A DNA stretch of 64,000 nucleotides. Origin: Dyadobacter sp. (GTDB taxonomy: Bacteria; Bacteroidota; Bacteroidia; Cytophagales; Spirosomataceae). The stretch is taken from positions 1-64,000 of the forward strand of contig NZ_JAGIAS010000003.1 in assembly GCF_017744695.1 (NCBI RefSeq), read 5' to 3'. The notes beneath the pieces are model-generated. The model ran no database searches, was not told the origin of the DNA, and saw nothing but the letters and a program-made list of their open reading frames with translations. The first letter of the stretch is position 1; every line of letters starts with the position of its first letter. Positions 1-9,909 of the stretch are shown one piece after another. Position numbers and translations under genes: made by a program.

Positions 1-1
1 C

Positions 2-109
2 ATCGTCACCGATCACGTCATTACCATCGATCTTGTCAATCCCGACTCGCAGTTTAACGAATTTAAACCGGGGTTTAAGTATCCGGATATTGATTTGAGT
101 ATCAAATAG
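2..109 (+). CDS. C-terminal end of a third M4-peptidase-like paralog (partial)
   Basis: The last 35 codons of a gene that enters from the left edge, with stop TAG at 107-109. The ending (HVITIDLVNPDS, then FNEFKPGF) closely matches the C-terminal ends of the next two proteins (HVITVNFADPNS and HVITVDFVNPNS, then EWKVGF). This is therefore the end of another member of the same family, and the window opens inside a tandem array. The catalytic part lies outside the window, so whether it is an active peptidase cannot be judged. It is 35 bp from the next start codon, in the same direction. Confidence 0.75.
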   Translation: MVTDHVITIDLVNPDSQFNEFKPGFKYPDIDLSIK

Positions 110-144
110 CAGCCATTCTACAATTTAACACAACACTATTACCT

Positions 145-3100
145 ATGAAAAAGCGACTGTGCCTTTTGCTGGTCATTGTCATCCCTTGGTTTGGAAAGCC
201 GTTGTATTCTCAGGTCTTGAACAATTCAACAAATGTTGACCGGACTGCGATGAGCTTTTTTGATGGCTCTCAAACTTTTAGAGCGCTCGAATACACTATA
301 AATGCTGACCCCAAAAGTGATAAGGTTTATCGCTTGCAGACAAAGCCCGAGAATGGGTTTCCAGCAATAGAATTGCAAGGTATCCACGGTATACAAAGTG
401 TCTATTTTGAAGACAAAGTACCTTACGACAACCAGTTTATAGACAATCAAACACCGCATCTGAGCACGGAGGCAATTCAAACCTTCTATTCATTTCAAAG
501 GGTAATGGCCCTGTTGAACCAACGGTTTGGTTGGAAGGGTATTGATGGTATTGGTCAGAAACCCATCAAAATATATTTGGAGGACTCTGATAAATTTGAT
601 CCTAAACCAGCCCACCCATTTGGGCATTACTATTCTGATGCAACCGACGAATATTTTGAATTTTTTAGAAGTCTTACGGATACTGAGCCTTTCAATAATG
701 TCTTAGAGGTCGTAGGACATGAATATGCTCACGCAATATTCCATCAAAAGACCGGCATTAGCTTTCAACTAACAAATCTGTGTAAAGAGGTTCAAGCACT
801 AGACGAGGGAATTGCGGATATACATGGCATTTATCTCAAAAATAAGATTCTGCAAACCCCTCCCCAGAATTTTAATTGGCTATTTCAGGAGCAGATAGAG
901 AACCCAGCGGAGGATTTGAGTAATCCTAAAAGCTTTGGATATCCTGACACTTATCTAGGTCAATTTTATCCCAATACGTGTTATGAAGGTTTCGACACGC
1001 ACCCCGCTTCATCAGTTGTTGTAAAATGGTTTCAGTTGCTTGCCGAAGGCTTCCAGGGAAATGCGTATAACGACCTCGGTTACGGCTATTCAAACCTAAC
1101 CGGCATTGGTGTCGAAAAAGCGATTCAGATCGTTTGGGATGCTATTCCCTCCATCAAAATCTACTCGGACTATCCGGCATTCAAGGCATTTACGTTACAA
1201 GCCGCCGAGAAACTCTACGGCCTGCATTCCACCGAATACCTGGCCGTCCAAAATGCGTGGTGCGCCGTCGGGGTTTGTGATAATAATCCGGCAGCCTTTT
1301 CGATGTACCCGGCTAACGCAACCGGCAATGTCAATCCATGGCCGGCTGTTAAAATTAACCTCACATGGAAAAATAGTGGGGTTACCAAGTGGCTGGTACA
1401 AACATCGACCCAATACGACTTTTCCGAAAACGTTCAGGAAACCGACGCAGACAATTTCACGATGGTGGTCGATCCGAACGGTTTGCTAACCTATTCTGCT
1501 TCCGTCGACGCATACTATCATCCCGGCGAAAAAGTTTGCGCACGGGCTAAGATCATAGAAGCTGACCCCAATTTTTGCAAAGGGCTTAACCCGCTTTGCG
1601 CATTCTACCAGCAATTCGGCCCTACGCACGCATTTACGTTAAAAGATTTACAAGTCAAGTTCTGGCCCTACAATAGTTTATCGATGGTGGTTAACCCGTG
1701 GGATAAACCTGAACTCAGATGGAGGTCGATCGATGGTGCCGACCGTTACAGGATTCAGGTCGCTACGGACAACGTCTTTAATAACCTGGTCTACGACGAA
1801 GTCGTCGTGCACACAGGTAATTTCACCGAATCCACGGAGATCAATGCGACACTCGAAATGGGCAAGGACTTTTTTGTCCGTGTCAGAGCTGAAAGGCTCG
1901 ATTTTGTCAAAATCAATAAGAATTACGGCAAATGGTCTGATACCTTCAAGCTTCACACAGCCATTCCGCAAACTTCCATATTACAGGCTTTAAATCAGAA
2001 GGCCAATGATCCGCCTCAAACCGTTAGCAGCCTGGGATTTGTGATTGGTTGGTATGTTTATCCGGGAGCAACCAGCTACGTTGTGCAGGTCGCCACTGAT
2101 GATGCGTTTCTTAACGTTATCCGCTCACAAACCGTGGCAGGCAACTTAAATGGTATTAATTTTTCACTTCCAACCGTCGCCAACCTCACAAACCTCTTTG
2201 TGCGTGTATTACCGCAAAGAGGAAATGCATTTGGCTTCGGCAATAATACTTGGCGGGTTAAAACGAATGAAAACTATGGCGTCCCCGCAATGGAAAACCC
2301 GGCGAACGGGACTAATTTCCCATTCAGAAACTTTCTTTCTGTGTTTCAATGGAAGGGCGGCACGCTCAATGCAAACCTGGTTGACCATTTTGAAGTGTGG
2401 GTAACCGAAAAAACTTTCGGCCTGACTTCCATTTTCAAAACCCAGGGAAAGGCTTTCGATTTTCCTATACAAGATCCTTTCATGTTTGACGACAAAGCGG
2501 GAATCCAGGTTAGGGTAGTAGCAGTAGGTGCTCTCGGAGCCAAATCAGGGTTCTCGGCACCGTTCGATTACAATATATGCCCGGATAACCCTGAGATTAT
2601 TTTCCCAGCTGATTTGATCAGCAAAGTCGACGCCTTCCAGGATTTCCATGTAGAATGGCATGATAGCTTCTGGTTCGATCCGGGAAGCGAATACATGGTC
2701 ACGATTAGAGACGCGATGACGGATGCGCCGGTCGCCGGATTCAATAATAAGCTCACAACAGCGACATCAATGCTCGTGCCAGCTGGCACGCTCACCAATG
2801 GTAAAAACTATACAGTATCGGTAAAAAACTCGTCCACATGTGCGGGGATCATTTTGCCAGCAAATATTTTCTCCGCAGTCGGTGTCGGCGGTTCCAATCA
2901 GCCTCAGCCGACTAAGCTTGTCAATTTCACGATCGACCTGCAAGGCTTCCGAAATAATCAGAATGGTCTTGCATGGGAAACTTCCGATTATATACTTGGG
3001 TTCGAGTTCATCGATCCGGATGGAAATCTGCTAGCTCTCGTTGATCCCAATGGGAATCAGATCACACAACTACTGGTGGATTCTGAAAACTCCGGGGTGA

Positions 3101-3336
3101 TTTTGAGCGCCAGCAACAAACCCGAGGGGCAATACAAGCTACGATTAAAAATGCTCAACATTTTCAATCCTCTCCTTTACTACCCTTTTGACCAACCGCG
3201 GTTTTCCGTATTTCTCAATGGTGATCCGGTAGTCAATCCGCATGTCATCACGGTAAATTTCGCAGATCCCAATTCCCTTTTCAACGAGTGGAAAGTTGGG
3301 TTTCAGTTTGCGGATATCATACTGAATGTGAAATAG
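145..3336 (+). CDS. Secreted M4 (thermolysin-like) metallopeptidase with fibronectin-like repeats, copy A
   Basis: 1,063 residues with an N-terminal signal peptide (about 1-22). The zinc-peptidase motif HEYAH is at residues 192-196. A downstream DEGIAD supplies the third zinc ligand, E221, and D225. H286, in the segment before VVVKWF, aligns with the transition-state His of thermolysin. The block GIGVEKAIQIVWDAI to CAVGVCDN (about 310-378) matches the M4 C-terminal helical domain. After about residue 385 come several beta-rich, fibronectin-type-III-like segments and a conserved C-terminal module shared with its neighbours. No type IX sorting domain is seen at the end. It is likely an extracellular or surface protease. 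Only 25 bp separate it from copy B, so they are probably cotranscribed. DNA before about 1080 looks more AT-rich than the rest of the gene. Confidence 0.85.
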   Translation: MKKRLCLLLVIVIPWFGKPLYSQVLNNSTNVDRTAMSFFDGSQTFRALEYTINADPKSDKVYRLQTKPENGFPAIELQGIHGIQSVYFEDKVPYDNQFIDNQTPHLSTEAIQTFYSFQRVMALLNQRFGWKGIDGIGQKPIKIYLEDSDKFDPKPAHPFGHYYSDATDEYFEFFRSLTDTEPFNNVLEVVGHEYAHAIFHQKTGISFQLTNLCKEVQALDEGIADIHGIYLKNKILQTPPQNFNWLFQEQIENPAEDLSNPKSFGYPDTYLGQFYPNTCYEGFDTHPASSVVVKWFQLLAEGFQGNAYNDLGYGYSNLTGIGVEKAIQIVWDAIPSIKIYSDYPAFKAFTLQAAEKLYGLHSTEYLAVQNAWCAVGVCDNNPAAFSMYPANATGNVNPWPAVKINLTWKNSGVTKWLVQTSTQYDFSENVQETDADNFTMVVDPNGLLTYSASVDAYYHPGEKVCARAKIIEADPNFCKGLNPLCAFYQQFGPTHAFTLKDLQVKFWPYNSLSMVVNPWDKPELRWRSIDGADRYRIQVATDNVFNNLVYDEVVVHTGNFTESTEINATLEMGKDFFVRVRAERLDFVKINKNYGKWSDTFKLHTAIPQTSILQALNQKANDPPQTVSSLGFVIGWYVYPGATSYVVQVATDDAFLNVIRSQTVAGNLNGINFSLPTVANLTNLFVRVLPQRGNAFGFGNNTWRVKTNENYGVPAMENPANGTNFPFRNFLSVFQWKGGTLNANLVDHFEVWVTEKTFGLTSIFKTQGKAFDFPIQDPFMFDDKAGIQVRVVAVGALGAKSGFSAPFDYNICPDNPEIIFPADLISKVDAFQDFHVEWHDSFWFDPGSEYMVTIRDAMTDAPVAGFNNKLTTATSMLVPAGTLTNGKNYTVSVKNSSTCAGIILPANIFSAVGVGGSNQPQPTKLVNFTIDLQGFRNNQNGLAWETSDYILGFEFIDPDGNLLALVDPNGNQITQLLVDSENSGVILSASNKPEGQYKLRLKMLNIFNPLLYYPFDQPRFSVFLNGDPVVNPHVITVNFADPNSLFNEWKVGFQFADIILNVK

Positions 3337-3361
3337 AATTGGCAAAACAACACTATTAATC

Positions 3362-6300
3362 ATGAAAAAAACACTGCTTACGCTTCTGGGAATTTTTGTG
3401 GTAACGCTCCGGCCTGCGGCGTTTTCACAAACTTTGAATAATGCCAAAAATGTCGACCGCACGGCGATGAGTCACTACAACGGGTTAAAAACTTTTCGAG
3501 CGCTTGAATATACGATCAGTCCTGACCCTCTGAGCGAGAAAATTTATCGCCTGCAAACATTACCCGAAAACGGTTTCCCTGCCATCCAAATCTACGGAAC
3601 TGACAACGCCTCCACTGTTTTTTTCGAAGATAAAACCCCATACGACAATGCATTTACCGATAATCCTACTCCGTATCTAAGTACGGAAGCCGTTCAATTG
3701 TATTTTGGATTCCAGACTGCGATGAAAATATTCGACCAACGGTTTGGGTGGAAAGGCATGGACGGCACAGACGCAAATTCAGTCAAAATATCCATTGAAA
3801 ATTCGGATGGCACGTCGAATGATTACAGCTATGCACGCTTTTCGGGCGATATCAGCACCCCCCTCTTCCGTTTTGGCAAAAGTTTCGTTCATAGTACGCC
3901 CCTTCCTGCGTCAATCGATATTGTGTCACATGAACTTAGCCACGCGATTATGAAATACAGGAGTAACATTGCCTACCTAAATAGCATATGTTCGGAATAC
4001 CGGTCCATAGACGAAGGCCTGGCAGATGTATTCGGAATATATGCGAAGAATAAATTTCTGCAATCGACTCCCCAAAATTATAATTGGCTAGTGGCAGAAG
4101 AGATTCTATCAAAACCAAAAGATATGTCAAACCCCAAATCGTATGATAGAGCGGATACTTACAAGGGAGAGCATTTCGATAATGGCTGTTCCGATAACTA
4201 TAATTACGATGCGGGGGCTGGTGTCGTTACCAAATGGTTCTACCTCCTTTCCTCTGGCTTTGCAGGCTCGGCCACTAACGATTTGGGATACCAATACAGT
4301 AACCTGACCGGCATTGGCGTAGAAAAAGCAATTCAAATTGTCTGGGACGCCATACCCAAACTAAAAGCCTATTCCGATTATCCTGCATTTAAGGCATTCA
4401 CACTTGATGCAGTAACACAATTATACGGCTTAAATTCAATGGAATACCAGGCAGTAGAAAAAGCCTGGTGTGCGGTAGGCGTTTGCGACAATAACCTGCC
4501 ATTCTTTTCTATTTATCCTGCCAATGCATCTTCCAACATCGAGCCATGGCCTGCTGTGAAAGTTAATTTTTCCTGGGACAACGATCCACGCGTTAAGGAA
4601 GTGGAAGTCCAAATGGCTTCCGATTACAATTTCACCAATCCGCAGGTATATAAGGTGAGTACCTTCGACACTTTTTTCAAGCCTGGCGGAGGCGTATTTT
4701 ACAAAGGTAGCGCCAGCGGCTATTTTCGTCCCGATGAGACCGTATACGTGAGGGCAAAAATAACACAAGCCGACGCCAATTTTTGCAAAGGCCTAAACCC
4801 GCTTTGCAAATTGTATCAACAATTCGGTCCAACACATGCCGTCAGACTAGATAATAAGAAGGCCGAGTTTTGGCCTGCAAACATCTCTACTACCGTTAAA
4901 CCCTGGTACGCCGAACTAACCTGGAAATCAGTGAAAGATGCTGAACTTTACCTGATGCAGGTTGCCAGCGACCCTTCCTTTAATTCCATAATCTATGAAG
5001 GATTTGCACCGCATACCGGCAACTTCACGGAAACCGGGCTGGTTAATGCGACGCTGGTCATCGGACAAACCTATTATGCACGCGTTGCGGCGAAGAGACT
5101 CGATAAGCCAAAGCTGCAGGGAAATTATGGAAGATGGTCCAAACCACTGATAATTAAGACATCTACACCCTCCACATCCGTCATACAAGCCAAAACACAA
5201 AAGCTGAACGATCCTCCAACTCCCGTCGGGAGCCTGGGGCGATTAATCAGTTGGGATCCGGTACCGGGAGCAACCGGCTTTGTGGTGGAGGTCGCGAAGG
5301 ACAACGCTTTCACCAACATCGTTTCGTCCACCGCATTATCCGGAAATTCAGCCAGCACGATTGTACTTTTTCCGCCCTTGCCCAATCTGACCAGTTTGTT
5401 TGTTCGGGTACTTCCCAAAAACAACCTCGTCTTCGGCATTTGCAGCAATATCTGGCGGATTATAGTAAATGAAACAGCCGCGCTGCCAGTAATGACAGGT
5501 CCGGCCAACGGAACGACCTTTCCATTTAAAGACTTCGCAGGAAAAGTTTTCGAATGGAATAAAGGGACACTTAACTTGAATACAGTCGACCACTTCGAGC
5601 TTCATCTCACGAAACCGTCAGGCCCTACCTCTATTTTCTCTACCCAGGGAAAGACTTTCAATTTCTTTGTTCAGGACCCTCTGTTGTTTGACGGCACCGG
5701 CTTGCAGGCGAGCGTATTGGCTGTCAATGCGCTGGGTGCTAAAACGGGGTTGTCGCTGCCATTCAATTATCCTATATGCCCCGATCATCCGGCTGTATTC
5801 TTCCCAGGTGATTTGGGCAAAGTCGATCCAACCAAGGACTTTAAGGTCGAGTGGTTTCCAAGCCAGTCGTTTCCACCAGGCAGCCAGTTTTTGGTGACCA
5901 TTAAGGAGAATGGTATAAACGCGGTGCCGGGATTTACCGATAAACCGACCACGGCCAATTTCATGCTTGTCCCCGCGGGTACGCTTGCAAACGGCAAAAA
6001 CTATACGGTGACTGTTCGGAATTCCTCTTCCTGTCCCGCCTTGCCTGTGCCGGCACCTTTCTTTTCCGCGGTCGGCTCCGGTGGTTCCAATCAACCTCAG
6101 CCACCCAAACTTGTCGACTTCACTATTGAGTTAAAAGGTTTTCGAAACGATCTGGACGGCCTCGCCTGGGAAACATCTGACTATACATTCGCCTTTGAGC
6201 TTATAGATGAGGGTGGCAACATACTGGCCCTGCTGGATCCCAATATGATGCCGGTCACGCAATTACTTGTCGACTCCGAAAACTCAGGCGTAATCATGGA

Positions 6301-6526
6301 AGCCAAACAGAAGCCGGAAGGCAAATATAAACTCAGGCTTAAAATGTTCGATATTGTCAATCCACTCGATTATTACCCTTTCGATCAGCCACGCTTCTCC
6401 GTTTTGCTTAACGGGCAGCCCGTCGTCAGCAATCATGTGATTACCGTGGATTTCGTAAACCCCAATTCACCTTTCCATGAATGGAAAGTTGGGTTCGAGT
6501 GGGAAATAATTCTGGATATAAAATAA
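3362..6526 (+). CDS. Secreted M4 metallopeptidase paralog, copy B, with an altered catalytic residue
   Basis: 1,054 residues, collinear with copy A throughout. It has a signal peptide (about 1-22), HELSH at 190-194, DEGLAD with E218, the GIGVEKAIQIVWDAI block, fibronectin-like segments and the same C-terminal module. The three zinc ligands are intact. The residue that aligns with H286 of copy A is Asp283 (segment NYDAGAGVVTKW). In thermolysin this His stabilises the transition state, so copy B may be slow, altered or a non-catalytic binder. The alignment is by eye but anchored by the following VVxKWF. The catalytic region (about 3900-4200) is more diverged and AT-richer than the C-terminal part. 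It lies 25 bp after copy A and 24 bp before the next gene. Confidence 0.83.
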   Translation: MKKTLLTLLGIFVVTLRPAAFSQTLNNAKNVDRTAMSHYNGLKTFRALEYTISPDPLSEKIYRLQTLPENGFPAIQIYGTDNASTVFFEDKTPYDNAFTDNPTPYLSTEAVQLYFGFQTAMKIFDQRFGWKGMDGTDANSVKISIENSDGTSNDYSYARFSGDISTPLFRFGKSFVHSTPLPASIDIVSHELSHAIMKYRSNIAYLNSICSEYRSIDEGLADVFGIYAKNKFLQSTPQNYNWLVAEEILSKPKDMSNPKSYDRADTYKGEHFDNGCSDNYNYDAGAGVVTKWFYLLSSGFAGSATNDLGYQYSNLTGIGVEKAIQIVWDAIPKLKAYSDYPAFKAFTLDAVTQLYGLNSMEYQAVEKAWCAVGVCDNNLPFFSIYPANASSNIEPWPAVKVNFSWDNDPRVKEVEVQMASDYNFTNPQVYKVSTFDTFFKPGGGVFYKGSASGYFRPDETVYVRAKITQADANFCKGLNPLCKLYQQFGPTHAVRLDNKKAEFWPANISTTVKPWYAELTWKSVKDAELYLMQVASDPSFNSIIYEGFAPHTGNFTETGLVNATLVIGQTYYARVAAKRLDKPKLQGNYGRWSKPLIIKTSTPSTSVIQAKTQKLNDPPTPVGSLGRLISWDPVPGATGFVVEVAKDNAFTNIVSSTALSGNSASTIVLFPPLPNLTSLFVRVLPKNNLVFGICSNIWRIIVNETAALPVMTGPANGTTFPFKDFAGKVFEWNKGTLNLNTVDHFELHLTKPSGPTSIFSTQGKTFNFFVQDPLLFDGTGLQASVLAVNALGAKTGLSLPFNYPICPDHPAVFFPGDLGKVDPTKDFKVEWFPSQSFPPGSQFLVTIKENGINAVPGFTDKPTTANFMLVPAGTLANGKNYTVTVRNSSSCPALPVPAPFFSAVGSGGSNQPQPPKLVDFTIELKGFRNDLDGLAWETSDYTFAFELIDEGGNILALLDPNMMPVTQLLVDSENSGVIMEAKQKPEGKYKLRLKMFDIVNPLDYYPFDQPRFSVLLNGQPVVSNHVITVDFVNPNSPFHEWKVGFEWEIILDIK

Positions 6527-6550
6527 GTTTCAAATTTAAACAAACACGCT

Positions 6551-7042
6551 ATGAAGATTCTCCAATTAATGCTCACTACCGGTATCCTTTCGACGTTTGC
6601 ATTGTCGGCCCATGCGCAGCAGCTCCGGTATAATACGAAAGGATTGACGATAAACCGTAACGGTGATTTTCTCACGGCCATCGATGCTTCCGGCAAGCAT
6701 GTGGCGAATGTAGACCTTACCAAGCCCGCATGCAAAGGGAAAGTTATTGCGTTTGTCTATTCCAGTAAGAAAAGAGAAGTAAGCAATGAAGTGGCGGAGC
6801 CCGTCACGAGTCTCACGATTTTTCCAAACCCTGCATCCAAACAGGTGCAACTCGATTTGAAGGGGGCATGGAAATATCCGGTTGATGTGCAGATATTCGA
6901 CCGCAGCGGCAACACAATGCAAACCGATCGTTTAGAATCGTCGAAACACACTTTGGATATTGCCTCGCTCCGACAAGGTATTTACATTCTGAAAGCGGAG
7001 TCGGGTGAATCCAAAGCCGTGCAGAAATTGGTCGTGGAGTAG
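6551..7042 (+). CDS. Small secreted protein with type IX secretion (Por) C-terminal sorting domain
   Basis: 163 residues: a signal peptide (about 1-22), a short region of about 60 residues without a recognisable domain, and a classic type A T9SS sorting domain from about residue 88. That domain has the FPNPASKQVQLDL start, a middle VQIFDRSG strand and the LRQGIYILKAESG to KLVVE end. Known biology of the domain: it directs outer-membrane passage by the T9SS and is cleaved or attached at the surface. It follows the M4 peptidases by 24 bp and may share their transcript. The mature part is very short, so its function is unknown. Confidence 0.8.
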   Translation: MKILQLMLTTGILSTFALSAHAQQLRYNTKGLTINRNGDFLTAIDASGKHVANVDLTKPACKGKVIAFVYSSKKREVSNEVAEPVTSLTIFPNPASKQVQLDLKGAWKYPVDVQIFDRSGNTMQTDRLESSKHTLDIASLRQGIYILKAESGESKAVQKLVVE

Positions 7043-7100
7043 CTATATAAATGCGGGATAGATTTTGCTTATATTTAGTTATTAACAACGCTATCCTACC

Positions 7101-7604
7101 ATGAAATATACTGCTTCCGTTGATAGAACCATCACAATCATCACGATTGGATTGACTGCCTTGTTCGTCGGCATCATCGCATTTGAGTTTCTTACCTTTT
7201 CCGATGATGCGAAAATTGGGGCATTTGTTTCAACCGCAATTTTGGTGGTTACTTACGGATTTGCCTATGTATACCGTCCCATGAGTTACACGCTGACAGA
7301 CCAGGATCTCATCATCCATCGGCCTGTCAGCGACGTAACTTATCCGCGAGAAACGCTTGAATCGGTTCAACGGATTCCAAAGGAAACCTTAAAGTTCACG
7401 ATCCGAACATTCGGCGTGGGCGGGCTCTGGGGCTACTACGGCCAGTTTTACAACTCGGTTTACGGAAAAATGACCTGGTATCTTACCCGTAGAGACCAGC
7501 TTGTACTGATCAAGACAACAAATAAAAAGACCATCCTGCTATCCCCTGACGAAATAGACTCATTTCTGAAAGAACTCCAAAGTGCCCAGCCTGCATTGGG
7601 GTAA
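7101..7604 (+). CDS. Membrane protein with bacterial PH-like domain
   Basis: 167 residues. Two hydrophobic helices (about 12-31 and 40-58) are followed by a cytosolic beta-rich domain with the pattern YTLTDQDLIIHRP, ETLESVQRIP, GGLWGYYGQFYN and TTNKKTILLSPDE. This fits the small bacterial PH-domain membrane proteins (bPH type). The molecular role of such proteins is mostly unknown. It is convergent with the esterase gene that ends at 7617, with only 12 bp between. Confidence 0.65.
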   Translation: MKYTASVDRTITIITIGLTALFVGIIAFEFLTFSDDAKIGAFVSTAILVVTYGFAYVYRPMSYTLTDQDLIIHRPVSDVTYPRETLESVQRIPKETLKFTIRTFGVGGLWGYYGQFYNSVYGKMTWYLTRRDQLVLIKTTNKKTILLSPDEIDSFLKELQSAQPALG

Positions 7605-7616
7605 CTCGCCGGTCGA

Positions 7617-8657
7617 TTATTTGTTTACCAGGTTTTTCGAAAAAAACGGCAGCATCTTCGTCTCGATCCGCTCGCCTATCTTGTTGATATGGTCGCCCTG
7701 GTATTCTTCGTATGCGTGCTCGATTTTATAATTGTCGAGTATCTGGTGCAGGATTTTGATATTGGAAGCAATAGGCTGGTCGCGGTCGCCGGCATCGAAA
7801 CCAATGCCTCTCATTTGTTTCAGGTTGGTGATGTATTGATCGATGCTGGGAAGCGGCATATTGGCATTCCATTTGACTTCTACGGCGGGGTTCAGCTTTC
7901 CATTTTCAACGATCGCATCGGTGAAGAATGGCGGGCGCAAAGGATCAGGCGACCAGGCTGCTGCATAAGCCAGAGCTGCTTTGGTCATAAAATCGGCTTT
8001 GGCGATATCCTCCGGCGTTTTCACCGCCTCTATTTTGGCCAGTGCTTCCGACGAACGCGCGTTGCCTGGCGCCAGACAGCAAGGGCTCAGCAAGTAAATG
8101 CTTGAAAAGATTTCGGGGTGCCGTTCGCCGATACGGATGGTGCCATAGCCACCCATCGAATGTCCTGCCAGACCGCGGCTTGCCGCTTTGGCAATTGTCC
8201 GGTAATGCTGGTCAACGTATGCAACGAGTTCTTTGGAAACAAAATCCTCCCAGTTGCCTGTCGTAATGGAATTGGAATAATAACTGCCGCCGCTACGCGT
8301 GAGCGCGTTCGGTGTGACGATGATCATTTCGTGCGCCTGACCGGATGTAAATACCTTATCGACAATCACCGGCAGGTTGATCCAATGCTTTACAAACCCA
8401 TACCACTGCGCGTCGGTATCGGTGAAGCCATGCAGCAGATATACCACCGAGAACCGACGTTTCGGCTCTTTTTTGTAGCTCGGCGGCAAGTATACCGAAA
8501 CATCGGGGTCGGCAGGATTACCTTCCAGGTTGCCCTCCAGTGATTTGCCGTGTACTTTAATGCGCTCTACCGATCCTTTCAGCGGCGATTGCCCGAATGC
8601 AAAAACGGGTACGAACAGAATTACCAGCAAAAAGGCGGCCAATCTTTCTCTTTTCAT
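7617..8657 (-). CDS. Secreted esterase (esterase D / PF00756 type alpha/beta hydrolase)
   Basis: 346 residues with an N-terminal signal peptide (about 1-22). The fold signature is clear: YLPPSYKKEP and YLLHGFTDTD (oxyanion region), the nucleophile elbow GHSMGGYG, and a C-terminal GDHINKIGERI that carries the likely catalytic His. This family includes feruloyl esterases, S-formylglutathione hydrolases and siderophore esterases. The substrate cannot be told from sequence. It is a single gene, with no obvious partner. Confidence 0.8.
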   Translation of the reverse strand: MKRERLAAFLLVILFVPVFAFGQSPLKGSVERIKVHGKSLEGNLEGNPADPDVSVYLPPSYKKEPKRRFSVVYLLHGFTDTDAQWYGFVKHWINLPVIVDKVFTSGQAHEMIIVTPNALTRSGGSYYSNSITTGNWEDFVSKELVAYVDQHYRTIAKAASRGLAGHSMGGYGTIRIGERHPEIFSSIYLLSPCCLAPGNARSSEALAKIEAVKTPEDIAKADFMTKAALAYAAAWSPDPLRPPFFTDAIVENGKLNPAVEVKWNANMPLPSIDQYITNLKQMRGIGFDAGDRDQPIASNIKILHQILDNYKIEHAYEEYQGDHINKIGERIETKMLPFFSKNLVNK

Positions 8658-8727
8658 TGCAGCTCAGGTTTGAATGAGCCCCAAATTAAGAAAGATTAGC
8701 CGCCCGTTAAAGCGTAAGGAATTTTGA

Positions 8728-9609
8728 TTAATAGTTAAAGCGCTGCTCCTCAGGCAAAGTGGAAACATGCCTCATTTTCCCATGGCGGAAATCACTGTAA
8801 AGCGCCTTGATTTCCTCCTGATGGTCCGAGATGAACGGACCGTACGACACGATCTGGTCGTACTGCGGCTCGCCCGCGTACAACACCACACGCGCACCCT
8901 CGCTGCCCGCGACGACGACCAACTCGCTTGCCTCTCCAATCACACCGCGGCTCAGCCATCCTATCTGATTGACGTCCAAATCACTTCGCTCATCCCCTAC
9001 CTCTACATTGCCTTCAATGACATACAAAAATGCATTATAGGTGGCTGGCAACGATTCCGCAAGCTTTGCGCCTGGTTTCAGCCGGATGTCGGCTACAATG
9101 AGCGGAACATAATTCTTTACTGGTGAGTCCAGGCCTGCAAACGATCCGCTGTATAAAACAGTTTTCACCCCATTCCGTTCAATCGCCGGTGCATTCGCCA
9201 ATGCGATATCCTGCACCCTCGGTGCTGTCCAACGATCCGCTTTTGGCAAATTCAACCACATCTGCAGCAAACGCATTCTCGATTTTCCTTCGATCGTCTC
9301 CGTATGTACAATGCCGCTGCCGGCAGTCATCATCTGAAAATCGCCTTGCTTCATCGTATGCGCTTCGTCGCCGATTTCGCCTTCCAGCAGCAATGAAACG
9401 GTTTCAAAGCCCGCGTGCGGATGTGGCCCTCCTACGGGCTCGTCGTCTTTCTTGTCCAGAAAATCGTCCATCAACAGGATAAACGGATCGCTATGCCTGA
9501 ACTCGTTATAAATCACCGCCCTCGCCGTATGGTCGGGTCCCAGAAACCCAGGTTGGGCAGGCGGTGTTTTGATGCTGATTATATTTCTGACAATGCCTCG
9601 GTTTTCCAT
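8728..9609 (-). CDS. Pirin family protein (cupin)
   Basis: 293 residues with the canonical pirin cupin signature GGPHPHAGFETVS followed by the second metal-binding piece AGSGIVHTE. Together these give the His, His, His, Glu metal site known in this family. A second cupin half continues to about residue 270. Pirins act as redox sensors or quercetin dioxygenase-like enzymes in other bacteria. Nothing nearby fixes the role here. The ATG at 9607-9609 is the natural start. Confidence 0.88.
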   Translation of the reverse strand: MENRGIVRNIISIKTPPAQPGFLGPDHTARAVIYNEFRHSDPFILLMDDFLDKKDDEPVGGPHPHAGFETVSLLLEGEIGDEAHTMKQGDFQMMTAGSGIVHTETIEGKSRMRLLQMWLNLPKADRWTAPRVQDIALANAPAIERNGVKTVLYSGSFAGLDSPVKNYVPLIVADIRLKPGAKLAESLPATYNAFLYVIEGNVEVGDERSDLDVNQIGWLSRGVIGEASELVVVAGSEGARVVLYAGEPQYDQIVSYGPFISDHQEEIKALYSDFRHGKMRHVSTLPEEQRFNY

Positions 9610-9909
9610 GATCTGTTTTGCTTTTTGAATTCATGAAGCCACTAGTAAACCTCATTTAGTAAACAAAAACAACGCTCCTACCATCCATCCAACTCGCTAT
9701 ACATTTGGTTAGCGCTACGGCAGCGTGCTCAATTATGGAGTCCTCAAAGACCAGTAAATGACAAAAAAAATTGTCAACAAATGTAAAAATCCCGCAAGTG
9801 ATCAAATTCTTTCTGTCAACTTTTTGTTAAAATAGGTGACAGGGCTACGACACCCAACTCGTCAGCCCCACGCCATGTACCCATTAAAAATACCTTTCTA
9901 CGCTTCACA
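9610..9909. other. Intergenic region with no gene seen
   Basis: Three hundred bases between the divergent pirin and acetyltransferase genes. No open frame is convincing. A TACATTTG at 9699-9706 resembles the Bacteroidota minus-7 element TAnnTTTG, but no TTTG-type minus-33 element is at the right distance, so I do not call a promoter. The stretch around 9760-9840 is AT-rich. Confidence 0.5.

Noticed and set aside
9699..9706. TACATTTG as a Bacteroidota promoter minus-7 element
   Set aside because: No TTG/TTTG minus-33 element at 19-21 bp distance, so a single match is too weak.
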